Assembly (NCBI GenBank): GCA_008933995.1
Contig: WARS01000013.1
Location: 6,362,329 to 6,426,328 of the forward strand
Reading direction: 5' to 3'
DNA length: 64,000 nucleotides
From: Datnioides undecimradiatus
Taxonomy: Eukaryota > Chordata > Actinopteri > Lobotiformes > Datnioididae
Positions 13,301-25,305 of the stretch are shown here, piece after piece. The translations under genes and the position numbers were made by a program. Below the pieces are notes generated by a model, which was not told the DNA's origin, made no database searches, and saw only the letters and a list, made by a program, of their open reading frames with translations. Position 1 is the first letter of the stretch. Each line of letters opens with the position of its first letter.

Positions 13301-16087
13301 ACAGCTTGGTTTTGAGATTGAGTCAGTTCTCACTTACATGAGCATACTCTTGGTCAAGCTTCTGGTTGCTTTCCTGCAGAATATGATCAGGATAGCCAAT
13401 ATGCTCCTTGATTGCCATGGCCTGCATTAGAACCAGAACAATCAGTAACGGTAATACCAAAAGTTGGAGACTTGGAGAAGATTGCTGTCATACTAGCATG
13501 GCCACTTGTACTGTACCTTCTCTCTCGCCTTCTCCTTCGAGGGGGCATCCATCCAGCTAAGCTCCTCCAGTGTTTCCACGTAGGCCTTCTGGATCTTATT
13601 AATGAGGTCGCTAACCTGAGAACAGGACGGTCCCAAAGTTAAAAAAAAGCTACATTGTCTGTATTTAACAGATAAAATGTTGTTCATGGCACATGTTAAA
13701 TACTGTGTATACAAAAACTACACTAATACAGAACATGAAAGTGCAATTATTGTGCTTCCCTTCCCGTTTCTGTGATAAATTCTTGGCAGGCAAATTTAGT
13801 CATTAGAAAAGTGCACCTCATGTGACAAGCAGTATGTGCTATTTTGCACATAATGCCTATCACTCCATAAATTACTAACAATGCTCATGTAACAATTACA
13901 GCCTGCATTCTTAGTGGTGACTGATTTCCATACTGCAATAATCCAATATTTTGGTTATGATCGGGGGGTTTAGAGACCAAAATGACTTACCATTTGTTTA
14001 CTTTCTCCAGCAAAGGTCTCACGCACGTACAGAGCTCCAACAGCGTTCTCCATGCTGCTCTGGACATAACGGACACATTCTCGCCACCAAGCATCCTCCA
14101 CAGTGGTCCCATACAGAGTCTGACCAAGCAGACAGACAGACACATACTGTAATTTAGTTTTTGAGAATTTGAAAATCTTGTATGTAGGCGTTGTTCTGTT
14201 ACATTGTGCCCACAGTACCTTCCTGTAACGGGCTCTGGCATCTTTAAAACGACAGCTCAAGCTATTAACTCTGTCACTGATGAGCTGCCAGGTGAGGTAG
14301 TTCTGCATAGCTCTGAAAATATACATTAGTTTTTATTAAATTTTTGCACTGAATTGTAGAAGTTTGGTAATCAATTAATGTTCATGGTGTCCTTTTTACA
14401 CTTTCAGTCCGACCTGACACTGTGTCTGGAGAGAACATCATTCATCTTTTCAAGGTAGGGGGAGCTGTACACCACCACCTCCTCCTCCAGCTGGACCTCA
14501 ATCGACACACTGGAGAGCACACCTTGAATAAATCGTGTCCAGTTAAAACCCTGGAAAACAAAAGATATATATTTTATGTTTAGTTTTACTAAATATGGTT
14601 ACAATACCATATAATTAATATGTTTTGATTTTATTAAATATTATTTTAAATACAAATTAAATTAATGAGGATATCTAAATATGTTTCTTTTACATTTTAC
14701 TTTTCATTTTATTGACATTTCAGCCTTGCACACTGTCACACATCCAAAGTATTTCCTTATCTGGCTGACAAAGATGGGGCCAAAAATGTCTGTGCCAGAG
14801 CATCTGTATGAAGTGACTATTACCATTTCTTAATGGAGGTTAATTAGACAGGCACAAAAAGACACAAAACAACTACAGAGACACAAAAATACCACAAAGA
14901 AATATAAAGACAGATATAAAAGAGAGATTAGTACCAAAAAGAGACATTAATGTGCAACAAAATGACACAAAACAATTTTTAAGGGACACAAAACTAACAG
15001 AGAGAGAGAGAGAGAGAGAGAGAGACACAAACCAGTTACAAAGAGTGTCTCTTTCAATTTGGTTGTGCTTCCACCTCTCATTATAGAAGCACAACTTTTA
15101 CATATCTGAGGTCTATGATACCATAAATAAATATGAATTTATACAGCCTGGGTGCCACCTTGAATTACTATAAGAATTACTATATGTAACAATGACAAAT
15201 TGTCATTATGTACAAATGTAGCGGACCAGGTCAAGGCAAACTATACACCAAATCTCCTCTGCAGTCTCCATTAGTCTCTGTATCAGGACACTTCAGAGTA
15301 TCACATTAACAACATAGCTTACAGTGGTACAGAAATGTGTTCACACCTTTATCTGCTGTTAACTTTGATTCACAGTCACCTGAACTAAGCTGAACCTGTG
15401 AGAGTTAACTAGAACATGGAAGAACCACTGTTGCTATGGTTACCATCAGTCTAATTTGCCATGTTAGCCATTAGCTTGAACTGCGTTTAAAAGTTTCGAT
15501 ACACACTTTTACAGAAATAGTTCCGCATTTTGGAAAATATACTATTTTGCTTTCTTGCTGAGAGCTTGATGCAAAGATTTAATACCGCTCTCATGTCTGT
15601 ACTATGTAGCTAGAGGTAGCAGCTGGTTAGCTTAGCTTAGCACAAAGACTTGAAGACAGTAAAAACACCTAGCCTAAATGTGTCAAACAGTTAATGACAC
15701 AAAATACACCCTCACAGCTCAATAACAAATCTAATAAAGATGTTATATCTGACATATTTTGCATGCCAGCTTTACACATGTAAAACCACAACGTATCAGT
15801 TTTAGTGTGTGCGCTTAAGGTGTACTGAAAATAGTTTTTTTGGACAGAGCCACTTCCAGTTTTAGCACAATCTTCTTAAAAACTTCTTAAAAGCTTCTTA
15901 AAAAACTCTTGACAAAAAAGGTAAAAATGACTGTATCTTCTAAAAAATTAAGTATTCCTCACCAGGCACATGCCGTGCAAATTAATATTTTCCATGGCTA
16001 GTATAAAAGTGCTATAAACAACTCTTGTATACTAGTATATTTGTATATTATTATTATTTCCTTACCGATTGTTATTTTTATACTTAC

Positions 16088-16127
<40 letters not shown>

Positions 16128-19100
16128 TTCTTTTTCTTTTTTTAATACTGTCCACTGTTTTTGTATATTTTTATATTTTTTACTGTTCATACTGGGCATC
16201 CTACAGAGCAAAAAAACTATCTCGTTGCACTGTACACTTGTGCTCTGCAATGACAATAAAGACTATTCTATTCTATTCTACTTACATGCCTTTCTTGGTT
16301 CACTAACACCAGCTATTAACTGCTTAAAGGCACCTCAACAGTACATGTTTATTAAGTGAAAACATCCTCATTCACTCTTTAGGTTTCTCATCTCAGACTG
16401 TCAGAGTGATCCAGTCATTCAGTGATTTGAACATTTATGTAACACACATGAAAGAAGCTCAATCACACTTACATTAAAGCTGAATGTGGTCTGCAGTTCT
16501 CCAAGTGTCATCTTATTATAAAGAACAGTGACATCTTGGCGCTCCTCTGCTGGTGATGTGGCCTGTTCAGCAACAGGAAGGAAAAGCCTTCTATAAAATG
16601 AATATATATATATCATTATATTTTTTTTCCACATTTTGCTCTCCTTTCATCAGCAAAGTCTCATTTGTCATGCTCCTGGCAGGTACAAAAAAATACAGGT
16701 TAAAAGCTTGGCTGAGCTCCTAGCACTAAATGTAGCCTGGTTCTCTCATTTACTGGAAGCAGAGAGAAGGTACTCATTTTTCATCTTGTCATTATTAATT
16801 TTCCCTAGCCCTGTCCCACAATTCCATTTCCTGTTGTGGCTGGCACTCACATTGGCGATGTCTGTCTCCAGCTCCAGCACTTGCATCATTTCCTCCCACA
16901 CACGGTCGTCATCCTGAGTCAAGTTCCTGTCCTCTCGGGTTATCTTCGCAATAGAAACCATGAAATGAAGGTAGGCCTCACGCACCTACAGTACAATTAC
17001 AGCCATAAATCCTCTCAGCAAAATGAAAGTTGTGTGTCAGAGCGATGGAGGTGATAGAAACCATATCTTTACCACTCCATCTTTACCATTAGAAAACTTA
17101 TTTGGACAATTTTGAGTAGTAAAGTGGTTCTGTGATATTGTTTATGTGAAGATTGTTTCTCTGCTGCACTGTGGTGGAGGATGAAATCTGGGAGAAAGAT
17201 ATGTTTAAACCTGTACAAACAAAACCAAAATGATCTTTGTTATCAGATATCGTTGGAGTAAAGAAGTGAAGTGTGTTTTGTGTCATTTTGTTGAACTGGA
17301 CCTTTTTGTAGTTTCCATCATTGAAGTAATAATCTCTTGATGGCATCCCAAGTCCTGGCTGGTCAATCTAACCAAAATACAAGACGAGTAATTAATTAGA
17401 TAAGAGTATTTGAATGATGTTGAATCTTTTTTTAAAACAAAAACAAAACAACTATTTTATTAAATCAGTTAGTCTGGTGGTTTTCTACATCTTCTTAATG
17501 TCAATAAACCCAGTGAAAAGACCAAAACCTGCACTGAACTGAATTAGCTAACAAGTATTGTCTATGGAGCCAAACCTCATTGACACATTCTTCCATTTTT
17601 GTCCAAAAACTATTAGAAACACATCAACAAGCCTCTCTGTTGCACTGTGTGATGTGTCTCTTCAGTAAAATGAACACTGACACTCCTGATTATATAAAGA
17701 CAATCCCAAACACACACTGTTAAAAAACAACCAATCTCACCAAATGTGTATTAATCCCCATGCAAAATAATGCCCAATAAATACACAATTTACTCTTTGT
17801 TGAGTAATGTTTTCTAAAAACTACTTCAACATGTTGGGCATCATTTATCCCTTCATCTAAATGTAACTATAGATGAAACTCTATATTTGTGACCTCTTTT
17901 TAAAGATTTACATATTCAGTAAAAAATAAATGGGTTTGGAGTGAGTGACATAGACAGGGTAGGGAAGTTGTTTGCATTGTTGAAATTGGACCTTTCGTGG
18001 GATTCATTCAGTCTAATATAATACAGAATAACACCAGTCATATCTACGATGACTGTATTACAATATAACATCAGTCATCTCAGTGCTCCAATAAACATTG
18101 ATCTTACATAAATTATGTGGCGCCGAGAGTCCCGGTCGTCTGTCCACACGTACATGTCCAGCACAACTTTCTTGTGGAAACGAGCAGTAAGCGTTGCCAG
18201 TGTGTCCTCAAGGCTCCATGCCTCCTCTACAGCAAAAGGAAAAAAAGAACTGTTCACTGTAGTAAGCTGCAAAAGTCAGACCCCCACTCTGCCTCTGCAG
18301 CACATTTAACTCAGCTCTCTGTGTAAATCAGTGTGTGCAGATGCAGCTATGTGTGGTTAATTCTGTTTGAGCCACCAACCATGATTACACCTAATTAAAG
18401 TAGATCTGGGAGCTTGGGGAAGAGCAGAGCGGACTATTTAAAGCATCCTTCACAGTCCTGAGTGAGGACTGCTCCTCTGCCCACTCATCACGCTCCCAAA
18501 CTCCACACCTGACTGTTCAACTGAAGAGCCTCAGCCGGCCTCTTGATCCCGCCAACAAAGCTCGTACTCAGCAATTCACTGGGTGTAAATATAGCTGTAC
18601 GGGCTGTTTGTGAGCACGCGTATCTAACCAGGAACACGAGTGCTTTGTTTGTGTGGATGTGTTACATGTGCACATTTGTACAGGACAAACTGTAAACATA
18701 CCTGTAGTGCTGTTCCAGTCATCTGACGCTACAGGCCAATCTCCAATACTCTCAATCAGCTTCAGGAGGGGCTGGGAGTCTCGCTGCTCTATGAGGCCTG
18801 CCGGGAAAATACCACAACTTATAAAACATAACAGCAACACTGTAGTCTCTTTACAGCATGTCAGCCTGACATCCACAACAACATTTGACAAAAACTATAT
18901 ATATATGACACTACTGCGGGCAACAGGAAGCTCATAGTCTAATAATGGGCATGCATTTCTGCAAAAACTCAAATGCACGTAGTAAATGAACAAACCATTT
19001 TTAATTGGTTAATCATTCCATCCATTGTATACTACTTATTCATGTCCAGGCTGCACTGATTGAACTAATTATATCATTACAAATTATTGTTACTGCTGCT

Positions 19101-20722
19101 ACATTTCCATCATACTTTCATTAATGACCAGTTTTCTGTCTTTTTCAAGTACAGTACTAAGAGAGGCTTACTCTCATTCATGCAGGATCTGTAAAGGATC
19201 TTGGCCTTCCTTGTGGCATCTCTGTCGTGTTCATTCTCCATCTCAAGAACACCTGCAACAACAAAACACATGCAGACACTTCCTCTCTGAATGAAGCCCA
19301 CGCATAGCTCTGAACGCTGCCGCCCACTGACCACTAAAGATTTAGCTGACCTTTGAGGACAATCTCCAGCTTGTCCCTCAGAATGTCAAAGACGCTGTGA
19401 CGGGAGCTTGTCTCCGGTATGACATGTCGCTCCAGCCAGCCCCCGCAGGCGTACTGGTAGAAATTATCACAAGGCTTCACAGACTTATCCATGTTCTGCA
19501 AGAGCCGAGCAGCTTTAAGGTGTCACAGAGACGCGAGTGGAAAGAGAGGCAGAGGTCACACGTGACATGAAGAGTTGCATGTGGTCTTGACTTTGTTTGC
19601 AAAATGAAACAGCAGGAGGCTGAAGCAAAAAAAACAGTTCCGCTCACCTGCAGTAACACAGTCCGCAGTTGTGCACACATTGTCGAGGCTGGAGCGAAAC
19701 AGCTGGCCTGGTAAAATCATTGTCAACATTTATGCAAAAGCATGTGGACTGTTTGACAAATTACACCCCCACTGAGAAACAGAGGATATTGTTTGAAACA
19801 TAAAACTAATTGTATATAGCCTGAATCCAGTCTGTGTGTGTGTGCTGTAGGGGTGACAGGCATTGTCCATGTCAGCAGTCACTCTTTCACTTTTGTGTGG
19901 CACTGCTGATCGGGCAGTAATGAGAATTACAGTATTACAATGACTATCAGAGGTGCAGACTCCAATATGACACATGCCCACTTATCCCACAGTGTATCCT
20001 CTGTTCAATTTACAAGCTTAAAGGGACCGACGCTCACCTGTGGAGCTCCTTGACACACTTGTCCTGTGAGACTGCTCTGAATTTGTTGGAGGAAACAAGA
20101 ATATAGACAGCATTAGACACAGTCCTGATGATGTTTCTCTTTATCATTATAATAATTGTTATTGACTAGAAACTAGACTAGAAAGAGAAAACACAATCAA
20201 ATCTTTTGCAGTGTTGTATTTTGACTTTGCATGTCCCCCAAAGATTCTTCCAAACAAAAACTCCAAAGTTGCAGTTGCACTTCTTAAAGGTTATATCCAT
20301 GTATGATATTATAAGGAAAGCCCCTTGTTTTGCTTATTTTGCTGAGGAACATTAACCTTTAAAAATGTCCCCAAAGGTTAACCGCTGACAAATGAGCTTC
20401 AATATTGCATCAAGCATGTCATTTCTGTGTCCGAGAGCATTTTCTAGGGTCAGGATCGTTTGTCAACTTGCAGTCACACAAAAGCAAAGCAAGGAGACTC
20501 TTGTCATCAGTGCTGCCATCTGTAATATCTGGATCTTTCCACAGTGAGCCTGTCAGAGCCGTTACCTTTCACCACCGATGTGTAGAGGACTACAAGGCCG
20601 GCTAGGGCGCAGCTGACCAACAGCAGCAGCACGGAGAGACCAATTTCTGCAACAGTCCAACGACGCTTTCCAGGTTTACTTGATTTCTCCATGATATCCA
20701 TTTGGCTTTCGGATTTGCCCAT
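10364..20722 (-). CDS. mmel1: mmel1: membrane metallo-endopeptidase-like 1 (neprilysin family), complete
   Basis: Coding exons, 5' to 3': 20566-20722, 20038-20071, 19648-19688, 19351-19512, 19172-19252, 18702-18797, 18108-18226, 17302-17367, 16851-16985, 16473-16562, 14414-14550, 14219-14312, 13991-14119, 13517-13615, 13338-13421, 13139-13242, 12717-12775, 12487-12606, 12200-12333, 11993-12058, 11772-11867, 11097-11173, 10364-10463. They total 2280 bases, 759 residues plus stop (human about 779). All junctions are GT-AG and all phases agree. The start MGKSE matches human MMEL1. A type II membrane anchor lies at about residues 26-48. Gluzincin (M13) motifs: NAFY 552-555, HEITH 593-597 (zinc ligands H593 and H597, base E594), GENIAD with third ligand E656 and D660, H721 in DSHSP, and terminal CRVW 756-759. 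Family knowledge: a type II or shed zinc endopeptidase that cleaves small extracellular peptides. All catalytic residues are present, so an active enzyme is expected. It converges with prxl2b. Confidence 0.96.
14855..15050. repeat. degenerate ACACAAAA-type minisatellite with (AG)13 run
   Basis: Within the mmel1 intron between the exons at 14414-14550 and 16473-16562, words such as AGACACAAAA, GACACAAAAC and CACAAAGA recur at about 20-25-base spacing. A perfect (AG)13 run follows at 14999-15024, then another AGACACAAAC word. This has the form of a decayed tandem array of the ACACAAAATGACCACAAAGA type common in fishes. Confidence 0.6.
15510..15875. repeat. foldback/MITE-like dispersed repeat, copy 2
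   Basis: It shares CAGCTGGTTAGCTTAGCTTA and the following GCACAAAGACT with copy 1 (7836-8330). It begins with a more typical head, ATAGTTCCGCATTTTGGAAA. The distal part has TTTTGGACAGAGCC, a diverged inverted counterpart of the copy-1 core. It is intronic in mmel1. Three near-identical CTTCTTAAAA units follow at 15872-15905. Confidence 0.65.
16020..16285 (+). mobile_element. LINE 3' end with (TTA)n microsatellite
   Basis: A perfect (TTA)n run fills 16089-16127. Downstream come ATCTCGTTGCACTGTACACT and GCAATGACAATAAAGACTAT, then a short ATTCT tandem tail (TATTCTATTCTATTCTA at 16264-16280). The last three are the standard form of a fish non-LTR retrotransposon 3' end with a short tandem tail. 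It is intronic in mmel1 and carries its own + strand AATAAA, antisense to the host gene. Confidence 0.6.
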
Positions 20723-22379
20723 ATTCCTCCTGACTGCCGGCTCTGTGGGAAAGACACCGTTGGAGTGTGGGATGGTCCAGGCAGAGAGCTACCAGTGTGT
20801 CTGTGTGTGTGTTTGTGCATGTGTGTGTGGGCTGTGCAGTGATCCATCGGTAAACTGTGCCAGCTGACCTGCAGTGAGTGAGCTTCAACTGCTGAACACC
20901 TACAACAACTTCACTGACAGGAGTTTGTGAAACTGTTGGACTCGTTGCATGAAAAACAGTTTGTCACTCTGCATGTTATTCTGCTCTAAAGCAATGTAAA
21001 ACATTTCAGACCAAGTGCAGTTTTCACCTTGAGCCTGTTGAATCCACAATCCTTCAAAAGTCATGATTGCCGTGATAAAAACTAAGCAGCTAGTGGGCTT
21101 CTGAATTATTTATTTGTTTATTTTTAATTATTGCTGCTATCAGTCTAGGACATCGCAGGTAGTTTCCCATGTGGGGTTCGGGATCTCCCAAAATATACCA
21201 CAATAACACTGAAAGGTCACAAGATGATTAAAAATAATAAAGAATAACAATTTGTTGTGTGAAATAAAAGATACAGTTTGTGTTATTTATGTTGGATATT
21301 TTCATTGTTGTTATTGTTTTGATTTGTAGTTGTTTTCATGTTCACTTGCCAGTAGTTAGATATTTAGACGTTATAATCATTGTCTCGCTTGTGAAGAAAA
21401 CTGTCAAGCTACGCTGAAGTGTTATTGATGTAAAAGTGGACATTAGCAGAAAAACAAATTAGGAAGAAGTCTAAAAAATATATGACCTTTAAATGAAACA
21501 ATCTTAGAAAGTTTAAGGAAAATTTGTTTGAACTGCTCAAATTTCATGACCAGCATCTGTGACGAAGTGTCATCTGTTGATATTTCTTTATTGTAATGGA
21601 TCACAAGCCAAAACTATGGACATAAGGCAACACATCTTTGTGTTATGTGAGATGTAAATACACAATACATCTGACATCTGAGCTGTGTGCATGAGTCGAG
21701 TACATCATCTCTGAGAGTGAGGACAAGACCTGTGCTGCAGGCCGACTTTAGAATATGCAATTTATAGTCCATTTTTTAAACATCATTTGGTGTATTCTCA
21801 CACAAATGTGTTTCTTAGTTGACTATAAATCTGTTTTTAACATTATCAAGTAGTACTTCACACCATGCATGTCAGTTTTCCATTCTGTATTTGAAACAGA
21901 TATTAAAGACTAAGAAAAAGCTGGACTAGTTAAACTAATACTTCATCTTGTCCATATGGCCCAGCTCTAAGGCCACATGATGCTTTTGGTTTAACTGATT
22001 AATTTAGTATAATAATAATGGTTCTCCAGAGCCCAACCCACCTGTTTTAATAACCTGAGCATATTTAATATATCTTCCTCATTCAGGACATTATTTCTCA
22101 CTCAGTGAGCTCCATCTGTTGTTAATAAAGTCGGGTACAGAGGGTTGTTGTGTATATTGAATATGACACAAACAATTTGGGAAGCAGTGAATTAACCATT
22201 AAACTTACTTTAACTGACTATTGTTGTTTTGAAATATCTGCCCCTTTCCTACCTCACCCTCAGAAACATACACAGACATCAGACCTCTACCCATAAGCCT
22301 ACTTCCAGAGAGCTAATTTCTATGCATACTAATTTGGTATGTGTGAACACAATATTGCAAATGAGCATTTGTGCAGGGG

Positions 22380-22700
22380 ACAAAACGACAATCACCCATG
22401 GCTTTCAGCGGCATTGCTTCGCATCTATTCACTCTGCAGCACCTGTTTCTCCATAACCAGCCCCATTGCCCTATCATTAGGCCTGACAGGGGACGGGCTG
22501 TAAATCAGAGGTTCACACTGCTGTGCCCCATTAGCCCTTCCTGATGAATACTCATGGGCACATATCTGGCACTAAAGTGATGAAGAGCAGGCAGGGGCTT
22601 GTTAGAGCTGCCCTGACATCCTCAACATCAGGCTGCACAGACACAGCCTTTGTGGCAAAATCCTGATATACTGCATCAAAGACAGGCCTCACTTTATGGA
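22380..22700. promoter_or_regulatory. candidate conserved non-coding element
   Basis: This block is more GC-balanced than its AT-rich surroundings, has no simple repeats and no plausible reading frame. It contains TAAT-type and CTCATTAG-like homeodomain-style words. It lies about 1.7 kb upstream of the mmel1 start. The call rests on composition only; conservation was not tested. Confidence 0.25.
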
Positions 22701-25046
22701 AAACTATACAACAATGTTCAGTCTACTGTGTTGATACAATACAAAGAGTTATTTAAATGTACCCAGATAGCTGTGCTGCAATTCTGTTGAAGTCCTCCAA
22801 CTTTTCAGGACAGAAGAAGGGCAGAATTTTGCAGTTTACTTAAAAACCACAGATTTTTTTTTTTTTTTCTAAAACAAAACAAAAACACACAAACCCCTCA
22901 TTACTCACTACGAACACAATCACAAAATTAATCAATAATAAACTTAATTTTAACCTTGATTTTTGTAATTACAACAATAAGTCAGACTTACTATCCCTTG
23001 GTCATTAAATCTGCATTTTTACACACATTCTGACAGCGAACAATGTTAAGCTTTTGGCAAATGTTTGGCTACATTAGAATTATTATTTAAGGCAAAACTA
23101 TTCTGGCTAAATATTATGATGACACTGCTGTTTGTGTAGGCTGAAATAAGCAGCAGTCTGTGTTCATTTCTGTATTAATAATGTGCTAACCCCATGGAAT
23201 GTAATGTTCTGTTAAGGTGAAGAAAACCCAAGACATCAAATACTTAATACACAGTTTTAGTCATAAAATACAAGCTTTTCTTTATAGTTTTTATTTACAT
23301 ATATAATACGGTTTATAACTTTGATTTAATTGAAGTTAAGGGTCCAATAAAGTTAACTTTAAAACCTTTTAGATGTATATTAATCACTCATTCAGGCTAT
23401 CACTTTTCATTTCAAATTTACACTACCATTAGTATGGTAGTTACAAAATAGTTAATACCACTGCATGCACTGATACCCCTTCAGACTGACTTTGTTAAAC
23501 TGCTTTACAGGTTTGTCGACTGAAAGAAGTAAATGAGCCAATCCCACAAAGTAGTTTAGGGTTGCTTCCAAATTAGATTACACAAATTAGTCTGAATGTT
23601 TTTTTCAGTGTTCACATATACTGTAAGTATTTAGTACTTTTTTCCACTCTGAGTTGTGTTTGCAGGTTGTCCTGCAAAGATATACCAACTAGATGGTTTG
23701 GATGGCTTCATCTCAGCCTGAGAGACACCCAGGGCCAAAAAAACCATTTCACCACTCAATGCTGTACGCTCAACCACCAGTCAACCCTGCATTTTTATCC
23801 GCTAAGACAGATAGACGACAAAAGAGAAAGAAGATGCAGTGACAGAGGAAATGCGCCTCTCTTATGCAGCTGTAGCTCAACACAACATTCTCCAGCTTCA
23901 TGCTTGTGCACCACAGTGTGGCATAGGCCTCTGCAGATGATGTGACCACCCAGCTATAGGTTCTGGCCAAGAGGGCAGTTTTAAAACATTATTGCAACAA
24001 TAAATAACATAAACAGACTAAGGCAACCATCACATGCTAGAAAGCTGTATAGAAACTATCCAGTTGAGATGCACTAACAAACCATAAATCTTACAGCAAA
24101 AACACTGACCAAATGTATTGTATTTCCCAGCAACAATAAGCTCAGACTATTTCAGTTTGAGTGTACCAGGAGGACACGGTGTTTGTCTAACGCGGGGGAA
24201 CCGGCATCTGTATAACATCATGAGAATGCAAACAATACACTGTAGCTTTTCATTTCTATACATGAACCATATGTACACAAGGAGGGGGAACTGGCCCTAA
24301 GGGTATGTTATATAGAAAATACAGTGTTACTCTCAGCCGCCAGTGAGAGGAGGATCAATGCAAAAAGCTGCTGATTCTGTCAGTGACAGTGATGATTCAG
24401 TTCAGTTCAGCTGGAGGAGTCGGTGGTAAAAACATCTCTGGGTCGATTATTTTCTGAATCGCCCTCCCCAACACCTTTGATGTAAACAACAAACTATTAT
24501 TGCGCATGAAACAAAGTGTTAACGCAGGTGACGTGGTGTAATCTAACAGGTCAGAGGTTCAGTGTGTCAAAAAAAAAAAATTTAATCTCTGAAAGTGACA
24601 CTAATCTGTACTAAATGCTTTGAGAACTCCTTGTTTTAAGCACATTAAGATTACACACAGCTGTGTTCAGTGACTGGTACTGTTATGCTCCAAACTTAGA
24701 GTTCCAAACAAAACAAGGATTAACTCGCAGGTCAGGCTGCCAACAATCTGCACACTTTCTCTCCAGTTCAGTGTTATTCCCTTAGCCACTCACCGTACAC
24801 CTTCAAGTCTCTATGAATGACAGTACCCTTCATTCTTCCACGTGTAAAACCATCCACACAGATTAAATCTTAGGTAACGTCCTCATGAAGCGTGTTACTT
24901 TTACAAATCTGTCCTGGGACTTCTTAGAATCTGACATCAGTGATGCCTAAAGGCTGCACTTTCAGGTGGCCCTAACTTTAACCGCCTTCACTTTGAAGGT
25001 ACTTGACAGCAAACGGGTATCTAATCCAGCGGATCCACAGGCTTAC

Positions 25047-25235
25047 CTTTGTATGTGGATGGTAGAGGTCCCTGAGCCGTTCCCCCACAGCGGGCTAATA
25101 TCTCAAACACCCCTGCTGAGCATCCACTCAGAGCTGGTGTGTAGAGAAATGAGTCTGTGCTGTGGACTGAAGGAGACGTTATCCAGTTCAGTGTGCTGCT
25201 CAGGGAATGAGTGAGGCAGCAGAGAGAGAGAGAGA
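25047..25235 (-). other. candidate non-coding first exon of mmel1
   Basis: On the - strand a strong donor, AAAG followed by GTAAGC, ends at 25047. The coding exon of mmel1 has a good acceptor (CTTTCCCACAG) just upstream of its ATG, at about 20743, which implies an upstream 5'-UTR exon. The polypurine (AG)11 tract at 25221-25242 would lie near its start. An ordinary donor-like match in a 15-kb region can arise by chance. Confidence 0.3.
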
Positions 25236-25305
25236 GAGAGAGCAAGACACAGAGGGAGGGAGGATGGAAGGAAGGGAGGGAGGGAGAGGAGGCAGATGGG
25301 AGGTG
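25210..25305. repeat. polypurine tract with (AG)11
   Basis: A perfect (AG)11 run at 25221-25242 is followed by GGGAGG/GGAAGG-rich sequence to about 25300. Nearly all of the tract is purine on the + strand, so it could form H-DNA. Confidence 0.8.

Noticed and set aside
16025..16359. Tyr- and Leu-rich open frames
   Set aside because: They are translations of the (TTA)n microsatellite and LINE tail and not genes.
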